A stretch of 64,000 bases of DNA, taken from contig NZ_CM001441.1 in assembly GCF_000244895.1 (NCBI RefSeq), positions 3,368,226 to 3,432,225 on the forward strand, read 5' to 3'. Below are positions 56,587-64,000 of this stretch, in pieces (position 1 is the first letter of the stretch; each line of letters starts with the position of its first letter). Made by a program: the position numbers and the translations under genes. A model generated the notes under the pieces. It was given only the letters and a program-made list of their open reading frames with translations, was not told where the DNA came from and ran no database searches. This DNA is from Desulfosporosinus youngiae DSM 17734. Lineage in GTDB: Bacteria; Bacillota; Desulfitobacteriia; Desulfitobacteriales; Desulfitobacteriaceae.

Positions 56587-58095
56587 ATGAAAACAAAGGA
56601 CACCTTCGCTCAAAGTTCTCCGGAGCAAGAATTAGACGATTTTATTGATGCTCTGAATCTGGAACTAAGGCCTAAGGAAAGCACCCATGACGATGTCGCG
56701 GAACTGCAGTCCCTAACGAGAAACATTAAAAACCTGCGTCCGGCTGCAGAACCTCGTGAACAGTTCACTCGCCAATTACAGGAAAACCTCAGAAAAACAA
56801 ACAAGCCTCAGAAAAAATTCTTACCCTGGGGTGCGCTCGTAGCCAGTATCTTAGTTGTTATTTTCTTAATATCCCCCTGGTCTCATTCGAACAAAGATCT
56901 TGTCTTGGCAATGGAACAGGAAGTAAAACAGCTTCAAAACTATCATGGAATTCTTGAAAAGGTCAGTACAAATGCAGCCGGCGAAACTCAGCTCATCCAG
57001 CGGACTGAGATTTGGTCTGAGGGAAATAAATATGCTACCCAAAGCGAAGATAACATAATAACGGTCAACAACGGAGAACAGCGTTGGAAGACTCAGGCTA
57101 ATAATCAAGAAATCACTTTACTGCCTATCTATCTTGACCCACATGATTTCGATTTAAAGAAAGAAGCAGCCAGAGCACAACAATATCCCCACAAAATCGC
57201 AGGTACAGACACCGTTGCAGGTCGTGCCGCTACCCGTCTGGAAATAGCTCCTCCCGGCGGTTTGACCTACTATTTGTGGATTGATAAAGAAACACATTTG
57301 CCAATCCAGCTTCAAACCGCTATGCAAAAATCCCTGCGCACGACTTATACATTTGTGACTCTGGAAACAAATGTTCAAGTTCCTAATTCAACCTTCAACT
57401 ATAATCTGCCGGAGGGATATCGAATCATTGACCAGAATCCTGATAAGCCCGCAGCTGACTTAGAGGAAGCAGTCGCCTTGAGTAACCTCTCTCCGCTCCA
57501 GCCCTCAGATAAACCTCTGCGCTTCTTTGCCTCCCCTAACCGAATCGTCCTTGACTTCGATGATACAATTGTTATCGAGTCTAAAGCAACGACCCCCTTT
57601 ATTCTCTCCCCTCTGGCAACCCTTGGGCAGATAGAAGGAAGCCCCTTGGAAATTTTGCCGGATAGCCTTCGCTGGCAGCAAAACGGACTGGAAATAAACA
57701 TTCAAGGACAACGAACTGAGGAACTGGCCAAACAATTAGCCAAAACTATTGTTATCCCCCAACCCGGCCAAGTCCTTCCGGATCAACCCTCAGTTAAAGT
57801 AGAGATCGACATGGAGGTCGTTAAAAACAATCAACAACAAGTTGATGCCGGAAGCAGCCCTTGGCAGCTCGACCCTGTACAGGTGGCCTTCACCTTTGCC
57901 GCACTGCAGATATCCCCGGAAGGAATCCAAGGTGAACCTCCCCTTGATTTCAATTCTCTCAAAATAACCTCAAATACAGGTACAGATGCCAGGATTGAAC
58001 TATCTGAAGGTCCTGTCAAAACGGTTTATTTGAAACGATTAATCCGTCAGGACCAAAGCGGCATTTGGACAGTTACAGGCTATGACCCCAGGTAA
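56587..58095 (+). CDS. membrane anti-sigma factor with RseB/LolA-like domain
   Basis: 502 residues: a cytoplasmic N-terminus (about 1-78, predicted to bind the sigma factor), one membrane helix (PWGALVASILVVIFLIS, about 80-97), then a large extracytoplasmic region. Residues about 110-280 resemble the MucB/RseB or LolA beta domain (TATRLEIAPPGGLTYYLWID-like segments). The ~200-residue C-terminal part is unrecognised. It starts 5 bases after the sigma gene. The call rests on context and topology. Confidence 0.8.
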   Translation: MKTKDTFAQSSPEQELDDFIDALNLELRPKESTHDDVAELQSLTRNIKNLRPAAEPREQFTRQLQENLRKTNKPQKKFLPWGALVASILVVIFLISPWSHSNKDLVLAMEQEVKQLQNYHGILEKVSTNAAGETQLIQRTEIWSEGNKYATQSEDNIITVNNGEQRWKTQANNQEITLLPIYLDPHDFDLKKEAARAQQYPHKIAGTDTVAGRAATRLEIAPPGGLTYYLWIDKETHLPIQLQTAMQKSLRTTYTFVTLETNVQVPNSTFNYNLPEGYRIIDQNPDKPAADLEEAVALSNLSPLQPSDKPLRFFASPNRIVLDFDDTIVIESKATTPFILSPLATLGQIEGSPLEILPDSLRWQQNGLEINIQGQRTEELAKQLAKTIVIPQPGQVLPDQPSVKVEIDMEVVKNNQQQVDAGSSPWQLDPVQVAFTFAALQISPEGIQGEPPLDFNSLKITSNTGTDARIELSEGPVKTVYLKRLIRQDQSGIWTVTGYDPR

Positions 58096-58112
58096 AAAAA
58101 CTTTCTAATAGT

Positions 58113-58152
58113 ATAAAAAAAGGGGCCCCGGAAAGGATTTCCGGGACCCCTT
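58113..58152 (-). terminator. nagZ-like gene terminator
   Basis: AAGGGGCCCCGGAAA pairs with TTTCCGGGACCCCTT (one mismatch). On the minus strand TTTTTTTATA follows. Lies between the convergent anti-sigma and hydrolase genes. Confidence 0.8.
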
Positions 58153-58185
58153 GCCGTTTCCGGCAAAAGGAATGATTTTTAGTTT

Positions 58186-59397
58186 CTATGGTTTTAGGGA
58201 TGGGAAATCCCTGTAGAGTACTTCAATCTTATGGTTGATACTTAACGGATTCACCGATTCGATTGACCTATCGGAGAGGGCGTACTCCCCTTTTAATTTC
58301 AATACCCTATAAACACTTTGATCTATCCTCTCCAGAGAAATCCTTCCTGTTTGGGCGGCCGTTTGCATTGCTTTAAGTACAGCCTCTTGTTTAGCATACT
58401 CATGACATACTAATACCATATCACTGCCGGCATTTATGGATGTTATTGCAGCTTCACTAAGATCATAATTATTGACGATCGCCCCCATCGTCAGATCGTC
58501 GGTTATAATTACCCCATCAAACAACATTTCTTTGCGCAGAATATCCGAAATAATGATTTTCGAAAACGAGGCGGGATACTCGGAATCGATTTTTGGCAAG
58601 AGGATATGCGCCAGCATAATTGCATCAACCTTGTTTTCGACAGCCTTATAGAAAGGGACTAATTCAAGACTTTTTAACCTGTTCAGATCGTGATTAATAA
58701 CAGGCAGCCCAACATGAGAATCAACGAAAGTATCCCCATGCCCCGGAAAGTGTTTGACAACAGAGATAATATTCTGCGACCGGAGTCCCTTCATGGTCTG
58801 AATGCCAAGCTTACTAACCAGAGTTGGGTTATCTCCAAAAGCCCGATCTCCTATCACCTGATTTTGAGGATTACTGAAAACGTCCAGAACCGGCGCAAAA
58901 TTGGTATTCAGCCCAAAGGATTTTAATTCTTCTCCGACGATGCCACCCAGCCGGTAGGAAAGTTCATCACTATTCAGCTCACCAATTCGCCGGCTCGACG
59001 GAAGCTTTGTGAATTCGGACGGCATTCGGGAAACTCTGCCCCCCTCTTCATCAACGGCTAACATTAAAGGCAGTTTGTTAACCGAATTTGTTTCTTTCAA
59101 TGAATTTATTAAGGACAGCAGTTGGTTGGCATCCTTGACATTTTTTTTAAAAAATACAAAACCGCCCACATGATACTCTTGAAGCAGCCGCGCCGAATTA
59201 AGGTCATTTTCATATGTGTCAACGCCCGCCATGACCAATTGGCCGACCTTTTCCTCCAAGCTCATCCCCTTAATTTGTTCTTGAATGGGATCAATATCTT
59301 CCGTATTTTTCCGGTTATCCATGGTCGTAACATATCCATACCCCAGGATAGCCAATAAAGCAAGGACAAGGATTAAAAGCAAATAGTTCTTACGCAT
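58186..59397 (-). CDS. nagZ: glycoside hydrolase family 3 (NagZ-like beta-N-acetylhexosaminidase)
   Basis: 403 residues with an N-terminal membrane anchor or signal (LLLILVLALLAILGYGYV). GH3 features: AVDEEGGRVSRMP, KHFPGHGDTFVDSHVGLP (the His/Asp general-acid loop of NagZ types) and the nucleophile Asp in VIITDDLTMGAI. Removes terminal GlcNAc from cell-wall glycan. ATG with GGGGG upstream. It stands upstream of a terminator, downstream of a lipoprotein gene. Confidence 0.93.
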   Translation of the reverse strand: MRKNYLLLILVLALLAILGYGYVTTMDNRKNTEDIDPIQEQIKGMSLEEKVGQLVMAGVDTYENDLNSARLLQEYHVGGFVFFKKNVKDANQLLSLINSLKETNSVNKLPLMLAVDEEGGRVSRMPSEFTKLPSSRRIGELNSDELSYRLGGIVGEELKSFGLNTNFAPVLDVFSNPQNQVIGDRAFGDNPTLVSKLGIQTMKGLRSQNIISVVKHFPGHGDTFVDSHVGLPVINHDLNRLKSLELVPFYKAVENKVDAIMLAHILLPKIDSEYPASFSKIIISDILRKEMLFDGVIITDDLTMGAIVNNYDLSEAAITSINAGSDMVLVCHEYAKQEAVLKAMQTAAQTGRISLERIDQSVYRVLKLKGEYALSDRSIESVNPLSINHKIEVLYRDFPSLKP

Positions 59398-59484
59398 TTT
59401 TCCCCCTTTACCCTATCTTATAGATAGTTCCAGAAAATTTCCAACGACAAATTATACTATACTAATGAATAATACACAGAACAC

Positions 59485-59520
59485 AGCCCATAATCCTCAC
59501 TTTTTCCGGGATTATGGGCT
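59485..59520 (-). terminator. hairpin after the 59556 lipoprotein gene
   Basis: AGCCCATAATCC ... GGATTATGGGCT, 12 perfect pairs, about 35 bases past the lipoprotein stop. Confidence 0.65.
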
Positions 59521-59555
59521 TACTTTTCCCTGTTTATTGAATTCTTAGCTATTTT

Positions 59556-60422
59556 CTAGTCTATAAAATTGTCCCTGGTTAAGCGAATCATTTCTACTCT
59601 GGAATCCGCCTTCACATTCTGGTTTAACAGGGAGTTATCCGCTTTGTCCAGGTCAAAAATGATTAATTGCCCCTCCCCCAGCTCATAAAAACCTTCAAGC
59701 ATTCCTTCTCCGTGCCGGCTTTCCATCTGTTTATAGTCTGAACCGTAGTTATCAAACACGTCTTTGGCCATATCCCCCGTTTTAACTCCCCGATTTGTCG
59801 GAAATTGTGCCGAGGTGGTCTCAAGTTCGAGTACCTGTCCTGAGTTCTTTCCTATAATAATAGTCATCCCATTATCATAGACCCTTCGCTTCCAAGCTTC
59901 CGGAAAATGACCAGGTTCATCATAAACTTCTTCCTTAAAGGCACTCCCTAATACCTTGTCAACCTGACTCTGACTATCTCCTAACCGGATTCCGCCTAGG
60001 CTCGCGCGCTTATCCGCTTGTTCATCGTTCAGTATCGTGATCTCACCGGCAGTTGCCTGGACAGGGTATGATTCAGCGACCGGTCCAATGAAGCTCACTT
60101 CGACTCTTTGATCTTTCTTTAAGGAATCAAATATAGCGTTTACCTCTTGGTCTGCAGTCTTTTCGTAGATTCTGGTCTTTTGAGTCACTTTAATTGATGC
60201 CTTATCGTAAGGCTTAAAACCCGTTTCCCCTTCCACGTAAATGGTTCCGAGTATATCCCCGGATTGATTTCTGGTCACGCTGATAACAGTACCAAGAATG
60301 TCTATTTGCTTGGCATCTTGGGGATTCCCTGAGTCTTGGGGCTTGGCAGCATCGCATCCGGAAAGGACTAAAACACTTACAAGCGAGATAGCGATGGTTT
60401 TGATTACTTTACTTACGTTCAT
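59556..60422 (-). CDS. hypothetical lipoprotein
   Basis: 288 residues. Signal peptide with lipobox LSGC (Cys at residue 23). A first extracellular region (about 40-130) has beta/OB-like character (VISVTRNQSGDILGTIYVEG). A second (about 135-288) resembles DUF4309-type SmpA-like segments (LGGIRLGDSQSQVDKVLGSA). No catalytic motif. ATG with GGAGGG upstream. Surface-anchored; function unknown. Confidence 0.75.
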   Translation of the reverse strand: MNVSKVIKTIAISLVSVLVLSGCDAAKPQDSGNPQDAKQIDILGTVISVTRNQSGDILGTIYVEGETGFKPYDKASIKVTQKTRIYEKTADQEVNAIFDSLKKDQRVEVSFIGPVAESYPVQATAGEITILNDEQADKRASLGGIRLGDSQSQVDKVLGSAFKEEVYDEPGHFPEAWKRRVYDNGMTIIIGKNSGQVLELETTSAQFPTNRGVKTGDMAKDVFDNYGSDYKQMESRHGEGMLEGFYELGEGQLIIFDLDKADNSLLNQNVKADSRVEMIRLTRDNFID

Positions 60423-60550
60423 TTAACCCTCCGTAAACGTCATTGTTTTATTACCTAGTGATCTGCTTTATCACTACCTATATTCTTATAGACGGAAGTT
60501 AGTTAGTGATTCTGACATTAAAATCATTCCGATTATCGGACGATAAACCG

Positions 60551-61264
60551 CTAAAATCTCTTATTGCTGTTGCTTTGTTCATTGGTAATAACTATTATTT
60601 GATGTTTGACTTTTTTTATTACCGGCCCCAAGCCGGGGGCCTTTAGCAGTTCGCCCAATCTCTCCATGTTTACGTAAAAAACCAGGTCAAAAATTAACCC
60701 TCCTAATAGTATAGCGGATAAGAGATCTAAAATAACATGTTGCTTAATAAATTGAGTTGCTAAAATGATTAGGATAGCGTTAATATAAACAAACGTTACA
60801 TTTAAGTAATTTTTAGCCGGATACTTGTTAATTGCTTTAATCATTAGAAAACTTAACAGGACATGAATACTTGGAAAGGCATTATAAGGTTGGTCGTTAC
60901 TATATATAAAAGCTGTCAGCATCGTCAGCAGGTCATCGCCAATAAGTTCAGGCCTGGGAACATGTGTCTGAAAAAAGAAATAGATTCCGTATGATATCAA
61001 TAATCCAAGATTAATTGACAGCAACGTCCGGTAATAGATGTTCTTATCCTTAAAACAAAAGTAAGTTAAGGTTCCAAATATGAAAAAATACCAAGCTATA
61101 TAAGGTAAAATAAAAAGTTTTATAAATGGGACTCCCTGATCTATATCTGTAACCAGGCTATGGATGCCTCGATCCCCATTATTGAGCAGACAATATAGGA
61201 TATTAGAAATTGGAATCGACAACATTAAGAAAAGAGGCATCAGACCTTTAATCTTTTTCTGCAT
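60551..61264 (-). CDS. PAP2-family phosphatase-like membrane protein
   Basis: 237 residues with six membrane helices. FPSIHVLLSFLM gives the SxxH part of the PAP2 core and QHVILDLLSAILLG the H...D part. The first PAP2 motif (KX6RP) is partly visible as HVPRP. Likely dephosphorylates lipid phosphates or acts as an inositolphosphotransferase-like enzyme. ATG with AAGGAAG upstream. It follows the MGDG-synthase-like gene by 35 bases, suggesting a membrane-lipid pair. Confidence 0.85.
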   Translation of the reverse strand: MQKKIKGLMPLFLMLSIPISNILYCLLNNGDRGIHSLVTDIDQGVPFIKLFILPYIAWYFFIFGTLTYFCFKDKNIYYRTLLSINLGLLISYGIYFFFQTHVPRPELIGDDLLTMLTAFIYSNDQPYNAFPSIHVLLSFLMIKAINKYPAKNYLNVTFVYINAILIILATQFIKQHVILDLLSAILLGGLIFDLVFYVNMERLGELLKAPGLGPVIKKVKHQIIVITNEQSNSNKRF

Positions 61265-61299
61265 CTATATCTTCCTTTCGGCTGACTATCTCCTTGGAA

Positions 61300-62448
61300 T
61301 CATCCAGTTCTTTGGGTTTTGCTTGAATTCGCCACTAATTGAAGCATCTGATTAACCGTTTGTTCTGCCGAATGACCCATTAAAGCAGATCTTGCTTTCT
61401 CCCTCATTTTCTCAAGTTCCTCCGGATGGCTTATAAAACACTTAAGTAATCCTTCCAATTCCTTGTCTGAACCTGCGGCCTGTCCCGCACCGATGCGCTG
61501 CACAAAGTTTGCATTTTCTTCTTCCTGACCCGGTATAGGCTTATAGATAACGAGCGGCAGGTCCATCGTTAGTGCTTCAGTGACAGTTAAACCTCCGGAC
61601 TTGGTTATAATTAGATCCGCTGCGGACATTAATTCCTCCATATTATCAACATACCCTAAGATAATCAGGGGATTAAGGGCACTGGCAACGAGATCTTGCA
61701 AAGAATGATACAATTTTTTATTATTCCCGCATACAATAATTGACTGTACCGGTGGTCCTGAATCTGCAAGTGTTGTACAGATTTTTCTCGTGCTTTCCCA
61801 GTTACCATAGGACCCCATTACAAGAAAGGTCGGCAGACCCGGTTTAAGTCCCAGAGCAGAGATAATCTCTTCCCGATCCTTCTTTTTTTCAAATTTTGGA
61901 CTAATCGGGATTCCTGTCACATGTATTCGTTGTTCAAGGATTCCCGCTGTCACTAACATTTCCTTAACCTCTTCACAAGCCACCATATACCCATCCACAC
62001 CTGGATGGATCCAATGACCGTGAACCGTGTAGTCCGTAATGACCGTGACCACCGGAACCTGTAATATATGCTCTAATCTCAGCTGAGCCAGGATCGAAGA
62101 GACTGTTGGATAAGTGCAGACGATCAGATCAGGATCAAATTCCTGAATGTATTTGAGAAAATCAGAGCGGCCTAATAGATTCAAAAAACGCTGAATTTTC
62201 GACTTAGGACTCAGCTTGGAGGTTTGCTTATATAATTTCCCCCATAGTTTTGGCGAATGTTTGATCAACTCAAAGTATAGTTTTTTAATCACGCTATTAA
62301 AGCGCTTACTCAGGAAATCCCCAAAATCTATATGTGTCACAATTGCTGAAGGTTCCTTGATACGTATTTCCTCAATAACTGCTTCAGCAGCCCGAAAATG
62401 TCCATTTCCAAAGGCTGCAGAAAACACAAGAATTCGTAAATGCTTCAA
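61300..62448 (-). CDS. MGDG-synthase/UgtP-like glycosyltransferase
   Basis: 382 residues, GT28/GT-B fold. N-terminal FGNGHFRAAEAVIEEI is the diacylglycerol-glucosyltransferase/MGDG synthase motif. The C-terminal nucleotide-sugar site is GYVDNMEELMSAADLIITKSGG. Transfers a sugar to diacylglycerol, giving glycolipids for membrane or lipoteichoic-acid anchors. TTG start with GAGGGGGG 6 bases upstream. Probably co-transcribed with the PAP2 gene. Confidence 0.9.
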   Translation of the reverse strand: MKHLRILVFSAAFGNGHFRAAEAVIEEIRIKEPSAIVTHIDFGDFLSKRFNSVIKKLYFELIKHSPKLWGKLYKQTSKLSPKSKIQRFLNLLGRSDFLKYIQEFDPDLIVCTYPTVSSILAQLRLEHILQVPVVTVITDYTVHGHWIHPGVDGYMVACEEVKEMLVTAGILEQRIHVTGIPISPKFEKKKDREEIISALGLKPGLPTFLVMGSYGNWESTRKICTTLADSGPPVQSIIVCGNNKKLYHSLQDLVASALNPLIILGYVDNMEELMSAADLIITKSGGLTVTEALTMDLPLVIYKPIPGQEEENANFVQRIGAGQAAGSDKELEGLLKCFISHPEELEKMREKARSALMGHSAEQTVNQMLQLVANSSKTQRTG

Positions 62449-62740
62449 CGATAGCCCCCCTCAAAAATCGTTTCCGGCTCAAACGTCCTAAACACGCCGC
62501 TGCCAGCTGTTTAACTCTTTAATATAGAGTGATGCAGCTTCAGCAAAAGGACATCAGCCATAACTGCATTATAAGGTGTAGTTCTTAAAATAAAGTAAGT
62601 CAAATTATTAGGAATTTCTTAAAATCAAATTAAAAACATCTTTAATACTTCACTAAGGCCACACTATGTGTTTTTTCTTATAGCAGCTGAAAGCGCTGCC
62701 CCTTTGAATCATCTTGGAAATAATACTTCTTAAAACCAAA

Positions 62741-62766
62741 AAAACGACTGAATTTCATCAGTCGCT
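62741..62766 (-). terminator. terminator of the kinase-like gene
   Basis: CGACTGA-AATTCA-type loop-TCAGTCG, then TTTTTT on the minus strand, about 55 bases past the stop. The rest of the 62449-62819 gap shows no ORF or known RNA. Confidence 0.7.
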
Positions 62767-62819
62767 ACAATATTTTTGCTTCAAACACTTATTAACATTA
62801 ATGATTATTTTTACATTCC

Positions 62820-63491
62820 CTATCTGCTCATTCGGAAAAGAACAATGATCGCCTTGACAAAGTCTTGAACATTAAAACTTTCAGGCTTTGTCAGGTTATA
62901 CCACTTTCGTGCAGTTTCAATCAGCAGGAGCGGAAGAGCTTTACCATCAAATAAGTGATAGTATTCCATATACCCTTCTTTTAAGTATTCCCACCTTCGA
63001 TCGTTTCCCGGTTTCATATACTCAGAGACATCAAGAAGTTTAGCTCTGCCTTCATGAAGGATTATATTCTTTAAATGAATATCTCTCGGGTTTAGTCCTT
63101 TGCTTAATCCATAGCTAATTGCGTTGTCGACATCCAAAATAACCTGGTGTGGTATATGAATCCCTTGCCATAGACAATCGTAGAGAGTTACCCCTTCTTC
63201 AAAACTAATCACAAGGTAATTTAATCCTCTGCCATAATACACTGGGAAATACTCTGAACGGCCCAGTTTTTGATAAACCTCAATCTCACTTTCTAACTTC
63301 CCTAGCTTATCATTGCTAAATACTTTAAAAGCATACTGTGGCTCAGACAAAGAACGAAATACGGCAGCGTCAGTCCCCACACCGATGCACTCGAATTCAT
63401 TCGAACTTCCCTCTACAGTAACAAGCTCATTTTTCCCATTCGCTGAGACGCTTAATCCAGATAATTCTCTTTCCGCGATATCCCACTCCAA
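62820..63491 (-). CDS. protein-kinase-like protein
   Basis: 223 residues with a reduced kinase fold. VGTDAAVFRSLSEPQYAFKVF has the nucleotide-binding Lys, PRDIHLKNIILHEG the catalytic HxDxxxxN-like loop (here RDIHLKN) and AKLLDVSEYM the DFG-like Asp. It resembles the YrzF/lipopolysaccharide-kinase-like group. Target unknown. TTG start with AAAGGGTG upstream. The DFG Phe is replaced by Val, common in small atypical kinases. Confidence 0.75.
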   Translation of the reverse strand: MEWDIAERELSGLSVSANGKNELVTVEGSSNEFECIGVGTDAAVFRSLSEPQYAFKVFSNDKLGKLESEIEVYQKLGRSEYFPVYYGRGLNYLVISFEEGVTLYDCLWQGIHIPHQVILDVDNAISYGLSKGLNPRDIHLKNIILHEGRAKLLDVSEYMKPGNDRRWEYLKEGYMEYYHLFDGKALPLLLIETARKWYNLTKPESFNVQDFVKAIIVLFRMSR

Positions 63492-63581
63492 TTAATTCAC
63501 ACCCTTTTTCTGCCGTTGCCCCTACCTTCACAAACTCTCGCACATAGGATGATTGTATTGAGTGATCATTTATCTATCTTT

Positions 63582-63610
63582 AAAGGCCGCCAGAAAATTG
63601 GCGGCCTTTA
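63582..63610 (-). terminator. proA terminator
   Basis: AAAGGCCGCCA-GAAAATT-GGCGGCCTTT, about 120 bases past the proA stop. Confidence 0.65.
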
Positions 63611-63731
63611 ATTTCTGCATCATTCTTATTTTATATTAAGGTAAAAACCTGCCATCCCAGCCACTCCTTAAAATGGACCCACAATACCAAGCTAAGAATA
63701 ACTTAATCATCAGCAAAAGTCCAGCCAATAA

Positions 63732-64000
63732 TTATTTTACAACATGTCCGTCTCCATAGACCATATACTTAATCGTCGTCAATTCTTTCAGACCCATAGG
63801 TCCACGGGCATGTAACTTCTGAGTGCTAATTCCTATCTCCGCCCCAAAGCCAAAACGTCCTCCATCCGTAAAGCGGGTTGAAGCATTTACGTATACAGCA
63901 GCCGCATCAACTTCTTTTAAAAACCGTTGAGCTTTGGTATAGTTCTCGGTAATAATTGTTTCAGAATGCTTGGTAGAGTATTGGAAGATATGATCCAGTG
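63732..64000 (-). CDS. proA: gamma-glutamyl phosphate reductase, 3' part only
   Basis: The C-terminal ~88 residues of ProA, which reduces gamma-glutamyl phosphate to glutamate-5-semialdehyde for proline synthesis. [36 protein letters not shown] and [11 protein letters not shown] are highly diagnostic. The 5' part lies beyond the right edge, so there is no start in the window. Stop TAA at 63732-63734. proB would be expected nearby outside. Confidence 0.93.
   Translation of the reverse strand, partial: LDHIFQYSTKHSETIITENYTKAQRFLKEVDAAAVYVNASTRFTDGGRFGFGAEIGISTQKLHARGPMGLKELTTIKYMVYGDGHVVK

Overview
The window looks like a chromosomal segment of an anaerobic, endospore-forming, flagellated low-to-mid GC Firmicute of the Peptococcaceae / Desulfitobacterium-Desulfosporosinus type. 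That assignment is inferred from spoVS, spoIIIE/ftsK, ribonuclease Y, motAB, a CFeSP-like Fe-S protein, tRNA 2-selenouridine synthase and frequent TTG/GTG starts, not from a marker gene. Most genes lie on the minus strand. No rRNA, tRNA, prophage or CRISPR array was seen.

Layout. 1-9.7 kb: TetR regulator, glycerate kinase, guaB, an HD-domain protein, structured repeat copy A, PHP phosphoesterase, M19 dipeptidase, spoVS, ymdB. 9.8-22.9 kb: rny, recX-recA (sigma-A promoter plus LexA box), a tnpB-only IS200/IS605-type element, a long palindrome and repeat copy B, a DEAD-box helicase, cinA, a short FtsH-like protease, pgsA and rimO. 23-27.3 kb: complete pstSCAB-phoU. 27.5-41.2 kb: ygiQ, motAB, yajQ, rodZ/ymfM, ymfK, selU, ftsK/spoIIIE, tepA and a membrane PAS-GGDEF-HD-GYP protein. 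With recA-cinA-pgsA-rny-ymdB-spoVS this preserves much of the Bacillus tepA-to-spoVS gene order, opened up by pst, mot, rimO, ygiQ and mobile DNA. 41-55 kb: accessory and metabolic genes (nitroreductase, gamma-glutamyltransferase, pseudouridine synthase, SDR, YccF, DUF3786, amidohydrolase, aminotransferase, short MutL-like ATPase), a 25-codon Lys-rich gene, and a second long palindrome. 54.7-64 kb: envelope functions (NlpC/P60 hydrolase, sigma/anti-sigma pair, NagZ-like hydrolase, lipoprotein, PAP2 phosphatase, MGDG-synthase-like glycosyltransferase), a kinase-like protein and the 3' end of proA.

The most unusual content is non-coding. Two diverged copies (5.0-5.4 kb and 15.1-15.5 kb) of an unrecognised ~0.35 kb element share blocks of identity and a 15-16 bp long-range stem. 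A position in that stem is G-C in one copy and T-A in the other. Four copies of a small terminal hairpin also keep pairing while the bases change. Perfect 64-bp and 56-bp palindromes followed by a common tail form a second repeat family; one of them directly precedes copy B. These are the best candidates for something undescribed.
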